Made by a program: the position numbers and the translations under genes. The notes under the pieces were generated by a model. The model was not told the origin of the DNA. It searched no databases and worked only from the letters and a program-made list of their open reading frames with translations. 13,461 bases of DNA. Origin: Alphaproteobacteria bacterium. GTDB taxonomy: Bacteria; Pseudomonadota; Alphaproteobacteria; Rickettsiales; UBA3002. The stretch's first letter is position 1. Each line of letters begins with the position of its first letter. The stretch covers positions 1-13,461 of the forward strand of contig JAKFUW010000018.1 of the NCBI GenBank assembly GCA_021732545.1. Direction: 5' to 3'. Shown piece after piece: positions 6,273 through 11,779 of the stretch.

Positions 6273-6590
6273 ATGAAAACCATTCACCATCTTGACGCAC
6301 TGCTCGATGCGTTGGCACTAGGCGAGCGCGAGCTATGCACACCGCCACATGCCATGGGGTATCTGGGGGCGGGGTATTTAGCGGCGATGGTTGAAGCTGC
6401 AAAAGAACAAGCACCCGCTGTGGATTTTATATTGTGGTGCGATTGCGGGAATGATCCTGCACATGCTATGGCGGGGCTTCGCGCTGGCTTAAAACATCTG
6501 ACGATTGATGTGTCCGGCACGATGCTATTAAAATTGCAGCAGATGGGGCAGCAGGTGGGAGGCGTGGTAAAAGCAAAAGAAGTAGCGTGA
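6273..6590 (+). CDS. Unknown 105-residue protein between pgk and the aldolase gene
   Basis: I cannot assign a family. The sequence looks like a compact globular protein: a helical N-terminus (HLDALLDALALGE), GYLGAGYLAAMVEAAKE at 29-45, a hydrophobic strand AVDFILWCDCGNDP at 49-62, AHAMAGLRAGLKHLTIDVSG at 63-82, and LLKLQQMG at 85-92. The CDCGNDP loop with two Cys and two Asp and the alternation of helices and strands suggest a small alpha/beta fold. ATG 6273 (MKTIHHLD) is chosen because the frame upstream of it is heptamer repeat. No Shine-Dalgarno site is seen; the repeat ends 6 nt before the ATG. It follows pgk in the same direction after an 85-nt gap, so the two may be cotranscribed. Its stop is 1 bp from that of the facing gene. 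Confidence 0.75.
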   Translation: MKTIHHLDALLDALALGERELCTPPHAMGYLGAGYLAAMVEAAKEQAPAVDFILWCDCGNDPAHAMAGLRAGLKHLTIDVSGTMLLKLQQMGQQVGGVVKAKEVA

Positions 6591-6591
6591 C

Positions 6592-7086
6592 TTAACTTTT
6601 TTGTCTGCCAGTTCGATCTCCTAAAGAGTCTGTCCACGAAGCGCCGTCTGCGCGGCCATCAGTTGCTACCGAAGAAGCAGTTTCTAGTTTAGCTATAGCA
6701 GCTTCTAGAACCTTTCCTGCGCGGCGATCAATACCAGTCATCCTGTTCTCATCAATCGAAGTTATAATTTGCCCAATAATCATTTGTGCAACTCCTGTTG
6801 GACTTGTATCAGCAGAAGAAACTTTTGAACCAACTTGATGTGAGGTGTAACCTGCTTCTTTAAGTTGTTTTGAAACTTCGTCCCATTTTATCAAGCCTGA
6901 CAACATTTTATTATCGGTACTAGGTAGCGCATCTTTAAGCCATTTAAGAACGGTTAAATCACCTTTTAGTGCGTCATCAAACGTTTGTTCTAGAGTTCTG
7001 ATTTTAGCAACCCAGTTTTTTACATCTAGAGAATTAGGTCGTTTGCCTTCTAATTCAGAAACTGCTTTTGTATCGATAATAGGCAT
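6592..7086 (-). CDS. Unknown 164-residue hydrophilic protein
   Basis: No family recognised. It is supported as a gene by a Shine-Dalgarno GGAG 9 nt before the ATG and a long open frame that looks AT-richer than pgk and the aldolase gene. The N-terminal two thirds look helical and globular (NWVAKIRTLEQTFDDAL, about 24-40; LTVLKWLKDALPS, about 44-56; MLSGLIKWDEVSKQLKEAGY, about 61-80). Then come VAQMIIGQIITSIDENRM (about 99-116) and AGKVLEAAIAKLE (about 123-135). The last 30 residues are polar and end in RTGRQKS, a short basic tail. No signal peptide or membrane span. It faces the 105-residue gene with 1 bp between stop codons. Like the 188-residue gene it seems to be an accessory insertion; an effector-like role is a guess only. 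Confidence 0.72.
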   Translation of the reverse strand: MPIIDTKAVSELEGKRPNSLDVKNWVAKIRTLEQTFDDALKGDLTVLKWLKDALPSTDNKMLSGLIKWDEVSKQLKEAGYTSHQVGSKVSSADTSPTGVAQMIIGQIITSIDENRMTGIDRRAGKVLEAAIAKLETASSVATDGRADGASWTDSLGDRTGRQKS

Positions 7087-7188
7087 ATTGGCTATCTCCG
7101 TCTGATATGTATTTACTATGCGGTTAGATTAGCAGGCTATTGTTAATAATTTATTACAATTTGTGATTTTTAATCAAAGGGAGAAGGC

Positions 7189-7217
7189 TTGACCACGCCC
7201 CGCAATGAAGCTATCCC
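7189..7217 (+). promoter_or_regulatory. Possible promoter of the aldolase gene
   Basis: The -35 TTGACC (5 of 6 consensus) is followed, after a 17-bp spacer, by TATCCC, a poor -10. It lies 34-62 nt before the aldolase ATG. The leftward gene at 6592-7086 separates the aldolase from the rest of the cluster, so a promoter is needed in this 164-bp divergent region. This is the best candidate seen but not a strong one. Confidence 0.35.
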
Positions 7218-7250
7218 TTTGCTCAAAGCACATCATCAAAGGAATCCCTC

Positions 7251-8180
7251 ATGCAACTCACGCCCAAAGTCAAAGAGATTTTAAGCTGGTACGAATCGGA
7301 TAATGCCGGAACAAAAGCGAACCTCGCGCGGATGCTGATGACGGGCAAACTCGCGGGCACCGGCAAGCTGGTGATTTTGCCAGTGGACCAAGGCTTTGAA
7401 CATGGCCCTGCGCGCAGCTTTGCCAAGAACCCCGATGCCTATCATCCGCATTATCATTTTCAGCTCGCCATTGATGCAGGGCTGAATGCTTATGCCGCGC
7501 CACTGGGGATGATTGAAGCGGGGGCAGGCAGTTTTGCAGGCGCGATTCCGCTGATTTTGAAAGTGAACTCCGCAAACTCGTTGGCGACCCATCCCGATGG
7601 GGCGAATCAGGCGATTACAGGCTCGGTGAAAGACGCGCTGCGTTTGGGTTGCGGCGCGATTGGTTTTACCATTTATCCAGGCTCCGATCGGTGTTATGAC
7701 ATGATGGAAGAAATCCGTGAGATGGCAGCCGAGGCCAAAGCGCATGGACTGGTGGTGGTGATCTGGAGCTATCCGCGCGGTGGAAATATTTCTAAAGATG
7801 GCGAAACCGCCTATGATATTTGCGCTTACGGTGCGCACATGGCGGCGCTAATGGGCGCGCACATCATCAAGGTGAAACCACCAACCGATGTGCTTGAAAA
7901 TAAAGACGCGAAAAAAGTGTATGAGGAGATGAACATCCCTAATGATTCGCTGGCTTCGCGCATCGCACATATCAAGCAGGCAAGCTTTGCGGGCAAACGG
8001 CTTGTGGTGTTCTCAGGCGGTGCGGCGAAAAGCTCAAACGAAATCCTCAGTGAAATCCGTGACATTGCAGCCGGTGGCGGCGATGGCAGCATTGTGGGGC
8101 GCAATGCGTTCCAACGCCCACGCGGCGAGGCCTTGAAGCTGCTGGCTGATATTGTCGAGATTTATAAAGCGGCGAAATGA
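7251..8180 (+). CDS. fbaB: Fructose-bisphosphate aldolase, class I DhnA/FbaB type
   Basis: Reversibly cleaves fructose 1,6-bisphosphate into dihydroxyacetone phosphate and glyceraldehyde 3-phosphate through a Schiff base, without metal. The protein has 309 residues, a complete TIM barrel. Seen: LPVDQGFEHGP at 43-53 (Asp46), FTIYPGS at 139-145 (Tyr142), VVIWSYPRGG at 169-178, and AHIIKVKPP at 203-211, where Lys207 is the likely Schiff-base residue. FSGGAAKS at 254-261 and GSIVGRNAFQRP at 279-290 form the phosphate-binding end of the barrel. ATG 7251 has a good Shine-Dalgarno site (aagga). The nearest family is the archaeal-type aldolase, common in alphaproteobacteria. It supplies the triose phosphate used by gap and closes the carbon cluster. 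A long hairpin follows the stop. Confidence 0.95.
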   Translation: MQLTPKVKEILSWYESDNAGTKANLARMLMTGKLAGTGKLVILPVDQGFEHGPARSFAKNPDAYHPHYHFQLAIDAGLNAYAAPLGMIEAGAGSFAGAIPLILKVNSANSLATHPDGANQAITGSVKDALRLGCGAIGFTIYPGSDRCYDMMEEIREMAAEAKAHGLVVVIWSYPRGGNISKDGETAYDICAYGAHMAALMGAHIIKVKPPTDVLENKDAKKVYEEMNIPNDSLASRIAHIKQASFAGKRLVVFSGGAAKSSNEILSEIRDIAAGGGDGSIVGRNAFQRPRGEALKLLADIVEIYKAAK

Positions 8181-8191
8181 CGATATGTTTT

Positions 8192-8256
8192 ATAGTGCTT
8201 TTATCCAAATTAAGAATGGACATAAAATGTCCAATTCTTATTTGGAAGCACTCTAT
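8192..8256. terminator. Long imperfect hairpin between convergent aldolase and suhB genes
   Basis: The arm at about 8192-8222 (ATAGTGCTT, then TCCAAAT, AAGAA and TGGACAT) pairs with the arm at about 8226-8256 (ATGTCC, AATTCTT, ATTTGG, AAGCAC, TCTAT) around an AAA loop, with a few one- to three-base bulges. Its site between two convergent genes fits a bidirectional terminator. There is no clean T-run directly after either arm, so a palindromic repeat or RNA-stabilising hairpin is an alternative. Confidence 0.55.
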
Positions 8257-8294
8257 ATTTCTGAAGTTTTTCTGACGGCTTGAGCGGCCTTTAT

Positions 8295-8319
8295 GGATCC
8301 CTGCTTTCGCGGGGATGAC
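8295..8319 (-). repeat. Half copy of the GTCAYCCCG palindromic repeat
   Basis: Read leftward it begins GTCATCCCCGCGAAAGCAGG and ends GGATCC. The CCCCGC and GCAGGG stems enclose a gaaa loop. It shares the GTCAYCCC opening and first hairpin of the elements at 1759-1852 and 9985-10052 but lacks the second hairpin. Similar sequences are common intergenic repeats in proteobacteria. Confidence 0.6.
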
Positions 8320-8327
8320 AAATGGGC

Positions 8328-9131
8328 TTACTCGCCTAGCAGCCCGACCATCTCGTTATGAATCAGGCCGTTGCTGGCGAGCACTTGCGGTTGACCCAGA
8401 TGGTGGCGGTCGCCATTGAGCGTGGTGACAAATCCGCCTGCTTCTTGCACCAGCAACACACCGGCTGCCATATCCCAGCGCTGCAGATGGTGATACCAGG
8501 TGGCGTCCAACCGCCCTGCGGCCACATAGGCGAGGTCAAGTGCGGCGGAGCCAGAGCATCGCAAGGTAGCACCCGATTCGATCACACGGTCAAACATGCG
8601 GCGCATTTGCGGATAGCCCTCGCGCGTGGTGCGCGGCGCCGTGGTGGAAATGAGGGCTTCCTCGGTGCGGCGCGAAACCTGCACGCGCCAGCCATTGAGC
8701 AAAATGCCTTTGCCGCGTTCGGCGGTGAACATTTCATCGTGGATGGGGTCATAGATCACGGCCACGGTTGGCTCATACGTTCCGTCATTCAGGCGTTTTT
8801 CGACTGCGACTGAAATGCAGAAATAGGGAATGGCGTGAATGAAATTGGTGGTGCCGTCGATCGGGTCGATCACAAAGCGCTGATCGGCAATGGGGTTGAT
8901 GGCCTCATTTTCTTCGGTGATGAAGCCAAAATCGCGGCGGTCGCGGCTGAGGTCTTCCACCAGCATCCGTTCGGTGCGCAGATCGGCGCTGGTCACGAAG
9001 TTGGCGGTGCCTTTTTTGGAAATCTGGAGTTTATCAACCTCGCCAAAATCGCGCACCAAGGGCTTTGCCGCCTTCAAGATAGCGCGGGTGATGACGGTGA
9101 TGATGGCCGATTGCGTGTTGTCTTGTCTCAT
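8328..9131 (-). CDS. suhB: Inositol monophosphatase family protein (SuhB-like)
   Basis: Mg-dependent phosphatase of the inositol monophosphatase superfamily; family members act on inositol phosphates or related sugar phosphates, and SuhB also takes part in rRNA transcription in E. coli. The protein has 267 residues. Metal-binding motifs seen: GFITEEN at 69-75 (Glu73/74), DPIDGTTNFIHAIPYF at 89-104 (Asp89, Asp92) and WDMAAGVLLVQEAGG at 219-233 (Asp220). The N-terminal FGEVDKLQISKKGTANFVTSAD is typical of alphaproteobacterial members. ATG 9131 is preferred over an in-frame GTG three codons upstream. A 7-bp perfect hairpin sits over the ribosome-binding region. It converges with the aldolase gene and lies downstream of efp, a neighbour of suhB that I recall from other alphaproteobacteria. 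The exact substrate cannot be read from sequence. Confidence 0.92.
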   Translation of the reverse strand: MRQDNTQSAIITVITRAILKAAKPLVRDFGEVDKLQISKKGTANFVTSADLRTERMLVEDLSRDRRDFGFITEENEAINPIADQRFVIDPIDGTTNFIHAIPYFCISVAVEKRLNDGTYEPTVAVIYDPIHDEMFTAERGKGILLNGWRVQVSRRTEEALISTTAPRTTREGYPQMRRMFDRVIESGATLRCSGSAALDLAYVAAGRLDATWYHHLQRWDMAAGVLLVQEAGGFVTTLNGDRHHLGQPQVLASNGLIHNEMVGLLGE

Positions 9132-9133
9132 GC

Positions 9134-9157
9134 GCCGCACCCTAGTGATTGTGCGGC
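9134..9157 (-). promoter_or_regulatory. Hairpin over the suhB ribosome-binding region
   Basis: GCCGCAC and GTGCGGC form a perfect 7-bp GC-rich stem with a 10-nt loop, ending 2 nt before the suhB ATG. The only Shine-Dalgarno-like bases (agg) lie at the loop edge, so the hairpin could limit ribosome access. No regulator or ligand is implied. Confidence 0.4.
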
Positions 9158-9177
9158 AGATTGCAAGGGGGAATTGC

Positions 9178-9318
9178 GGTATCCCTACAAACTCTACTCT
9201 GGCTTCAAATCTGCTTGCGGTGGAGCCTCCTCAAAAAAACACGTATGTTAAATACGTTTATTTTTTTCGGTATCCACCGCGTCGCGCTTTTTTGCCAGAG
9301 CGAGTTTGTAGGGATACC
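9178..9318. mobile_element. MITE-like 141-bp palindromic element
   Basis: The ends are long inverted repeats: GGTATCCCTACAAACTC at 9178-9194 and its exact reverse complement at 9302-9318. Inside them lie CTGGC/GCCAG, then GCGGTGGA/TCCACCGC, then a centre where an A7 run and ACGTAT face ATACGT and a T7 run. The whole element can fold into one long hairpin. It has no coding capacity. The layout fits a miniature inverted-repeat element or a large intergenic palindrome; no target duplication or transposase was identified. The A/T-flanked centre could also terminate transcription in either direction. Confidence 0.75.
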
Positions 9319-9362
9319 GTGACATGACTGCTGTAGCGTTTCAACACAGGTAAATTACAAGT

Positions 9363-9527
9363 TTACCAGCGGCTACCTCGACCAAAGGATGCATTGGCAG
9401 CCGCCGTTGCTCGCGCTTCATAGGCTTTTTTACCAAGAACGGCTTTGAAATCTTCTGGCTGCATATAATCAGTATCGATCACGATGGCGGTGGCGTCGCC
9501 AAAGACACTTAACTCTGGTTTTGATTG
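9363..9527 (-). pseudogene. Probable C-terminal remnant of an unknown gene
   Basis: A 54-codon open frame ends in TAA at 9363-9365 and has no start codon at its left boundary: TGA at 9528-9530 precedes it directly, and the first in-frame ATG is 22 codons in. The peptide reads like the end of a real protein (SVFGDATAIVIDTDYMQPED, a helix around AVLGKKAYEARATAAANA, and the end FGRGSRW). It is in a different frame from the upstream 115-residue gene, so it is not a simple extension of it. I do not recognise the family. It could be a decayed gene, or a small protein from an internal ATG (33 residues). Confidence 0.4.
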
Positions 9528-9550
9528 TCATGATGCTGTTTGGCTGGTTG

Positions 9551-9898
9551 TTAGCGCTGCGCGCCAATAGGCTGATCTAGTACGTCTTTGGCAAAATCAT
9601 GGTATAGCCGTGTGGTGCAAGCTTGCATATCGACTTTGATCATAGGCGTTGCAGTAACATCCATGGTAACGGTCGTATCCTTTGGATCATTTGGACTGGG
9701 GCTGAGTGCATTTCTAAGTTTGATATAGTCGTTCTTTAAATCACCAGTGTTATATTGCCGTACACTATATTTAATAATGCAATAACCAGATGCATCAAAC
9801 GTCAAGGTGTTAATCGCTTCTTTGGCATGGGTTTTGGCTTTGATAACCCTTGCAAAGCCTTCGTTTTGTGCTTTTAGATTTGCATCATGATCAACCAT
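9551..9898 (-). CDS. Unknown 115-residue protein
   Basis: No family recognised. A good Shine-Dalgarno site (aggag) lies 5 nt before the ATG, and a CATAAT hexamer about 27 nt upstream could be a -10. The N-terminal 30 residues are charged and helical (NLKAQNEGFARVIKAKTHAK). Then come alternating strands (TLTFDASGYCIIKYSVRQY, about 32-50), a polar loop with SPSPNDPKD (about 66-74), and TTVTMDVTATPMIKVDMQA (about 75-93) before a short C-terminal helix. The strand-rich middle suggests a small beta domain. No signal peptide or membrane segment. It lies between efp and the gene remnant, with palindromic repeats on both sides, so this is an accessory pocket in otherwise conserved DNA. Confidence 0.65.
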   Translation of the reverse strand: MVDHDANLKAQNEGFARVIKAKTHAKEAINTLTFDASGYCIIKYSVRQYNTGDLKNDYIKLRNALSPSPNDPKDTTVTMDVTATPMIKVDMQACTTRLYHDFAKDVLDQPIGAQR

Positions 9899-9984
9899 AA
9901 ATTCTCCTGATTACAGAACTTCATTATGCACAAAAAGGTCTTTAACTGTATGAAGGTTCAGTGAAGATTGCGGGGTTTTAGGTT

Positions 9985-10052
9985 GTCACCCCGCATTTAT
10001 TGCGGGGTCTGGTGCTATGCGGATGGAGATGCCGCAACGAGTGCGGCATGAC
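9985..10052. repeat. Two-hairpin palindromic element, relative of the one in tkt
   Basis: A 68-bp unit with GTCACCCCG and GGCATGAC ends. Hairpin 1 is CCCCGCA-tttat-TGCGGGG (9989-10007). Hairpin 2 is ATGCCGCA-acgag-TGCGGCAT (10029-10049, rounding to the base pairs). The ends, the order of hairpins and the linking gtct-ggtgc segment match the 94-bp element in tkt (gatctcgtgc there), while stem sequences differ in a compensatory way. It lies in the 203-bp gap between the 115-residue gene and efp. Nothing else is seen in that gap. Confidence 0.8.
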
Positions 10053-10101
10053 ATGTTTGGAAAGGTTTATGTGACGTGATACAGTAAATAGACTACGCCA
10101 T

Positions 10102-10674
10102 CTAAGCCGATTTGGCGCGTTCCACATAGGTCAGTTCGTTGGTATCGACCACGATGCGCTCGCCTGATGCAATGAACGGCGGCACGAGCACGCGCACGCC
10201 ATTTTCCAAGATTGCGGGTTTGTATGAAGACGCGGCGGTCTGGCCTTTGACCACGGGGTCAGCCTCGGTGATGGTCAGCGTCACATGCTGGGGCAAGGTG
10301 ACACCAATGGGGGTGCCCTCATAGCTTTCCACGGTGACGATCATGGAGTCTTGCAAAAATTTCACGCGGTCTTCATCCATAAACGCCTTGGTCATGCTGA
10401 GTTGCTCATAATTTTCGGTATCCATAAACACCAAACTATCGCCTTCTTCATATAAATACTGATAATCCTTCTGATCGAGTCGGACTTTTTCCACTTTTTC
10501 ATCGGAACGGAAACGCTCATTGAGCTTGGTGCCATCGGTCAGGCATTTCATTTCCACCTGATTAAACGCGCCGCCTTTGCCAGGTTTTACATGCTGGGTT
10601 TTGGTCACCGACCATAATTTGTTTTTATAATCCAGCACATTGCCTACTTTAACAGAGACGCCGTCGATTTTCAT
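10102..10674 (-). CDS. efp: Translation elongation factor P
   Basis: Binds ribosomes stalled at polyproline stretches and stimulates peptide-bond formation. The protein has 190 residues, normal length. Seen: the N-terminal KOW-like domain with the modification loop HVKPGKGGAF at 28-37, whose tip Lys33 matches the residue that EpmA-type enzymes beta-lysylate in other bacteria. The OB domains follow (DSLVFMDTENYEQLSM; ESYEGTPIGVTLPQHVTLTI), with the C-terminal signature VKGQTAASSYKPAILENG and VPPFIASGERIVVDT. ATG 10674 (MKIDGVSVKVGN) has a good Shine-Dalgarno site (cggag) 7 nt upstream; the open frame extends 20 codons further but without family likeness. The modifying enzymes are not in the window. 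suhB lies downstream on the same strand, separated by accessory DNA. Confidence 0.96.
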   Translation of the reverse strand: MKIDGVSVKVGNVLDYKNKLWSVTKTQHVKPGKGGAFNQVEMKCLTDGTKLNERFRSDEKVEKVRLDQKDYQYLYEEGDSLVFMDTENYEQLSMTKAFMDEDRVKFLQDSMIVTVESYEGTPIGVTLPQHVTLTITEADPVVKGQTAASSYKPAILENGVRVLVPPFIASGERIVVDTNELTYVERAKSA

Positions 10675-10764
10675 GTGATTGCTCCGAGATGTGTGATTTG
10701 CCCGCAAATTAGCAAGGGCGGCGGCATAATGCAATGGGTATCGTGCGGGGATGGGATAGAGGAG

Positions 10765-10983
10765 CTATTGTAGCTCGAGGCGTTTTTCAACGCGTGCCAG
10801 GCGCGCGTCAATTCGATCCATCCGCTCGGAGTGATTGGCCATATCAAGGTGAATTTGAGCCATTTTGTTTTCAAGCGATGTAAGACGTACCTTAATATCG
10901 TGAATATCCTCGCGTATAAGCCTCTGCCCTTCTTGCAGTTGCTTTAAAATTTCGTAGATCAATTCACTTTTTATTTCAGCCAT
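10765..10983 (-). CDS. Small coiled-coil protein, 72 residues
   Basis: Almost wholly helical, with heptad spacing of Ile, Leu, Val and Met: SELIYEILKQLQEGQRLIRE at 6-25, DIHDIKVRLTSLENKMAQIH at 26-45, then MANHSERMDRIDARLARVEK at 48-67. A single amphipathic coiled coil that probably oligomerises. Small proteins of this kind are frequent in alphaproteobacteria, but I know of no assigned function. The start MAEIKSEL is preferred over an in-frame ATG six codons upstream. No clear Shine-Dalgarno site. It lies 39 nt downstream of thiE and 90 nt upstream of efp in the same direction, so it may share the thiE transcript. No signal peptide. Confidence 0.7.
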   Translation of the reverse strand: MAEIKSELIYEILKQLQEGQRLIREDIHDIKVRLTSLENKMAQIHLDMANHSERMDRIDARLARVEKRLELQ

Positions 10984-11022
10984 TATATCACAATAACACA
11001 AGCCATATAAAAAGCAAAGTCT

Positions 11023-11724
11023 TTAAGCCGCTTGCGTGGGTTTGCGCAGCTTGAGCGCGGTGCGGATGGCATGGTTAAATTCGCCGATGGCTGCTTTGGT
11101 ACCTTTGGGGTGCGACCACACCGCGTTGATCGCCGCAATAAAATCCGCACCCGCAGCCACCGCAGCGCCACAATTTTGCGGGGTCATCCCGCCGATCGCC
11201 ACGCAGGGCAACACGGTATATTGATACCACCACTCTAACATTTCGATTTTGGGCGTGCCATATTTGGCGAGCGCTTCGGGCGATTTGGAAGTGGTGGGAT
11301 AAAACGCTCCAAACGCCACATAATCGGCACCTTCTTCGCCAGCCACCATCGCCATGTGCGACGAATCGTGGCACGATACACCAATGATGCCCTCAGCACC
11401 GATGACGTCTCGCGTGCGCGCAATCGGCCATATCGCTAGATCCTCTTGCCCCAGATGCACGCCTTCCGCGCCGACTGCGGCTGCAATATCGGGGCGGTCG
11501 TTGAGGATAAAGGCCGCGCCCGCATCGCGCACGATGGGTAGCAAAGCGCGCGCCGCTTCGTAAATCTCGGCATCGGCGACATTTTTAAGGCGTAGCTGAA
11601 ACGCGCCCACATCGCCGCCCGCTAAGGCATCTTGCAACTGCTTTTCAAACGCCGCAAGCTCAAAAGCAGAGGGCGATACGAGATATAAGCGGCACGGATG
11701 GCCAAGTTCAGATGATGTGGTCAT
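11023..11724 (-). CDS. thiE: Thiamine-phosphate synthase
   Basis: Joins HMP diphosphate and thiazole phosphate to form thiamine phosphate, the precursor of the TPP cofactor used by transketolase in this window. The protein has 233 residues, a TIM barrel. Seen: QLRLKN at 43-48 (pyrophosphate-binding QLRxK), ILNDRPDIAAAVGAEGVHLGQ at 73-93 with DDR-like Asp76-Arg77 and the metal site near Gln93-Asp95, GVSCHD at 115-120, YVAFGAFYPTTSK at 135-147 (the alphaproteobacterial form of the substrate loop), and CVAIGGM at 174-180. The frame stays open 77 codons further upstream across cheB, but ATG 11724 is chosen because a strong promoter ends 6 nt before it and family likeness begins here. No Shine-Dalgarno site and no room for a TPP riboswitch: only 55 bp separate it from cheB. 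Confidence 0.92.
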   Translation of the reverse strand: MTTSSELGHPCRLYLVSPSAFELAAFEKQLQDALAGGDVGAFQLRLKNVADAEIYEAARALLPIVRDAGAAFILNDRPDIAAAVGAEGVHLGQEDLAIWPIARTRDVIGAEGIIGVSCHDSSHMAMVAGEEGADYVAFGAFYPTTSKSPEALAKYGTPKIEMLEWWYQYTVLPCVAIGGMTPQNCGAAVAAGADFIAAINAVWSHPKGTKAAIGEFNHAIRTALKLRKPTQAA

Positions 11725-11730
11725 GTAGAG

Positions 11731-11759
11731 AATATAGCGCAGGATAACGCATTTGTCAT
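11731..11759 (-). promoter_or_regulatory. Sigma70-type promoter of thiE, predicting a leaderless mRNA
   Basis: Read leftward: -35 ATGACA (11754-11759; 5 of 6), a 17-bp spacer, and -10 TATATT (11731-11736; 5 of 6). The -10 ends 6 nt before the thiE ATG, so the expected start point is the A of the start codon. The layout is nearly the same as at the gap promoter. Confidence 0.65.
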
Positions 11760-11779
11760 GGAAATCTGCGTACAAAATG

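Noticed and set aside
10675..10764. Promoter for efp (TTGCAT, 17 bp, TAATTT)
   Set aside because: Each box matches only 3 of 6 consensus bases; efp may be read from the thiE promoter.
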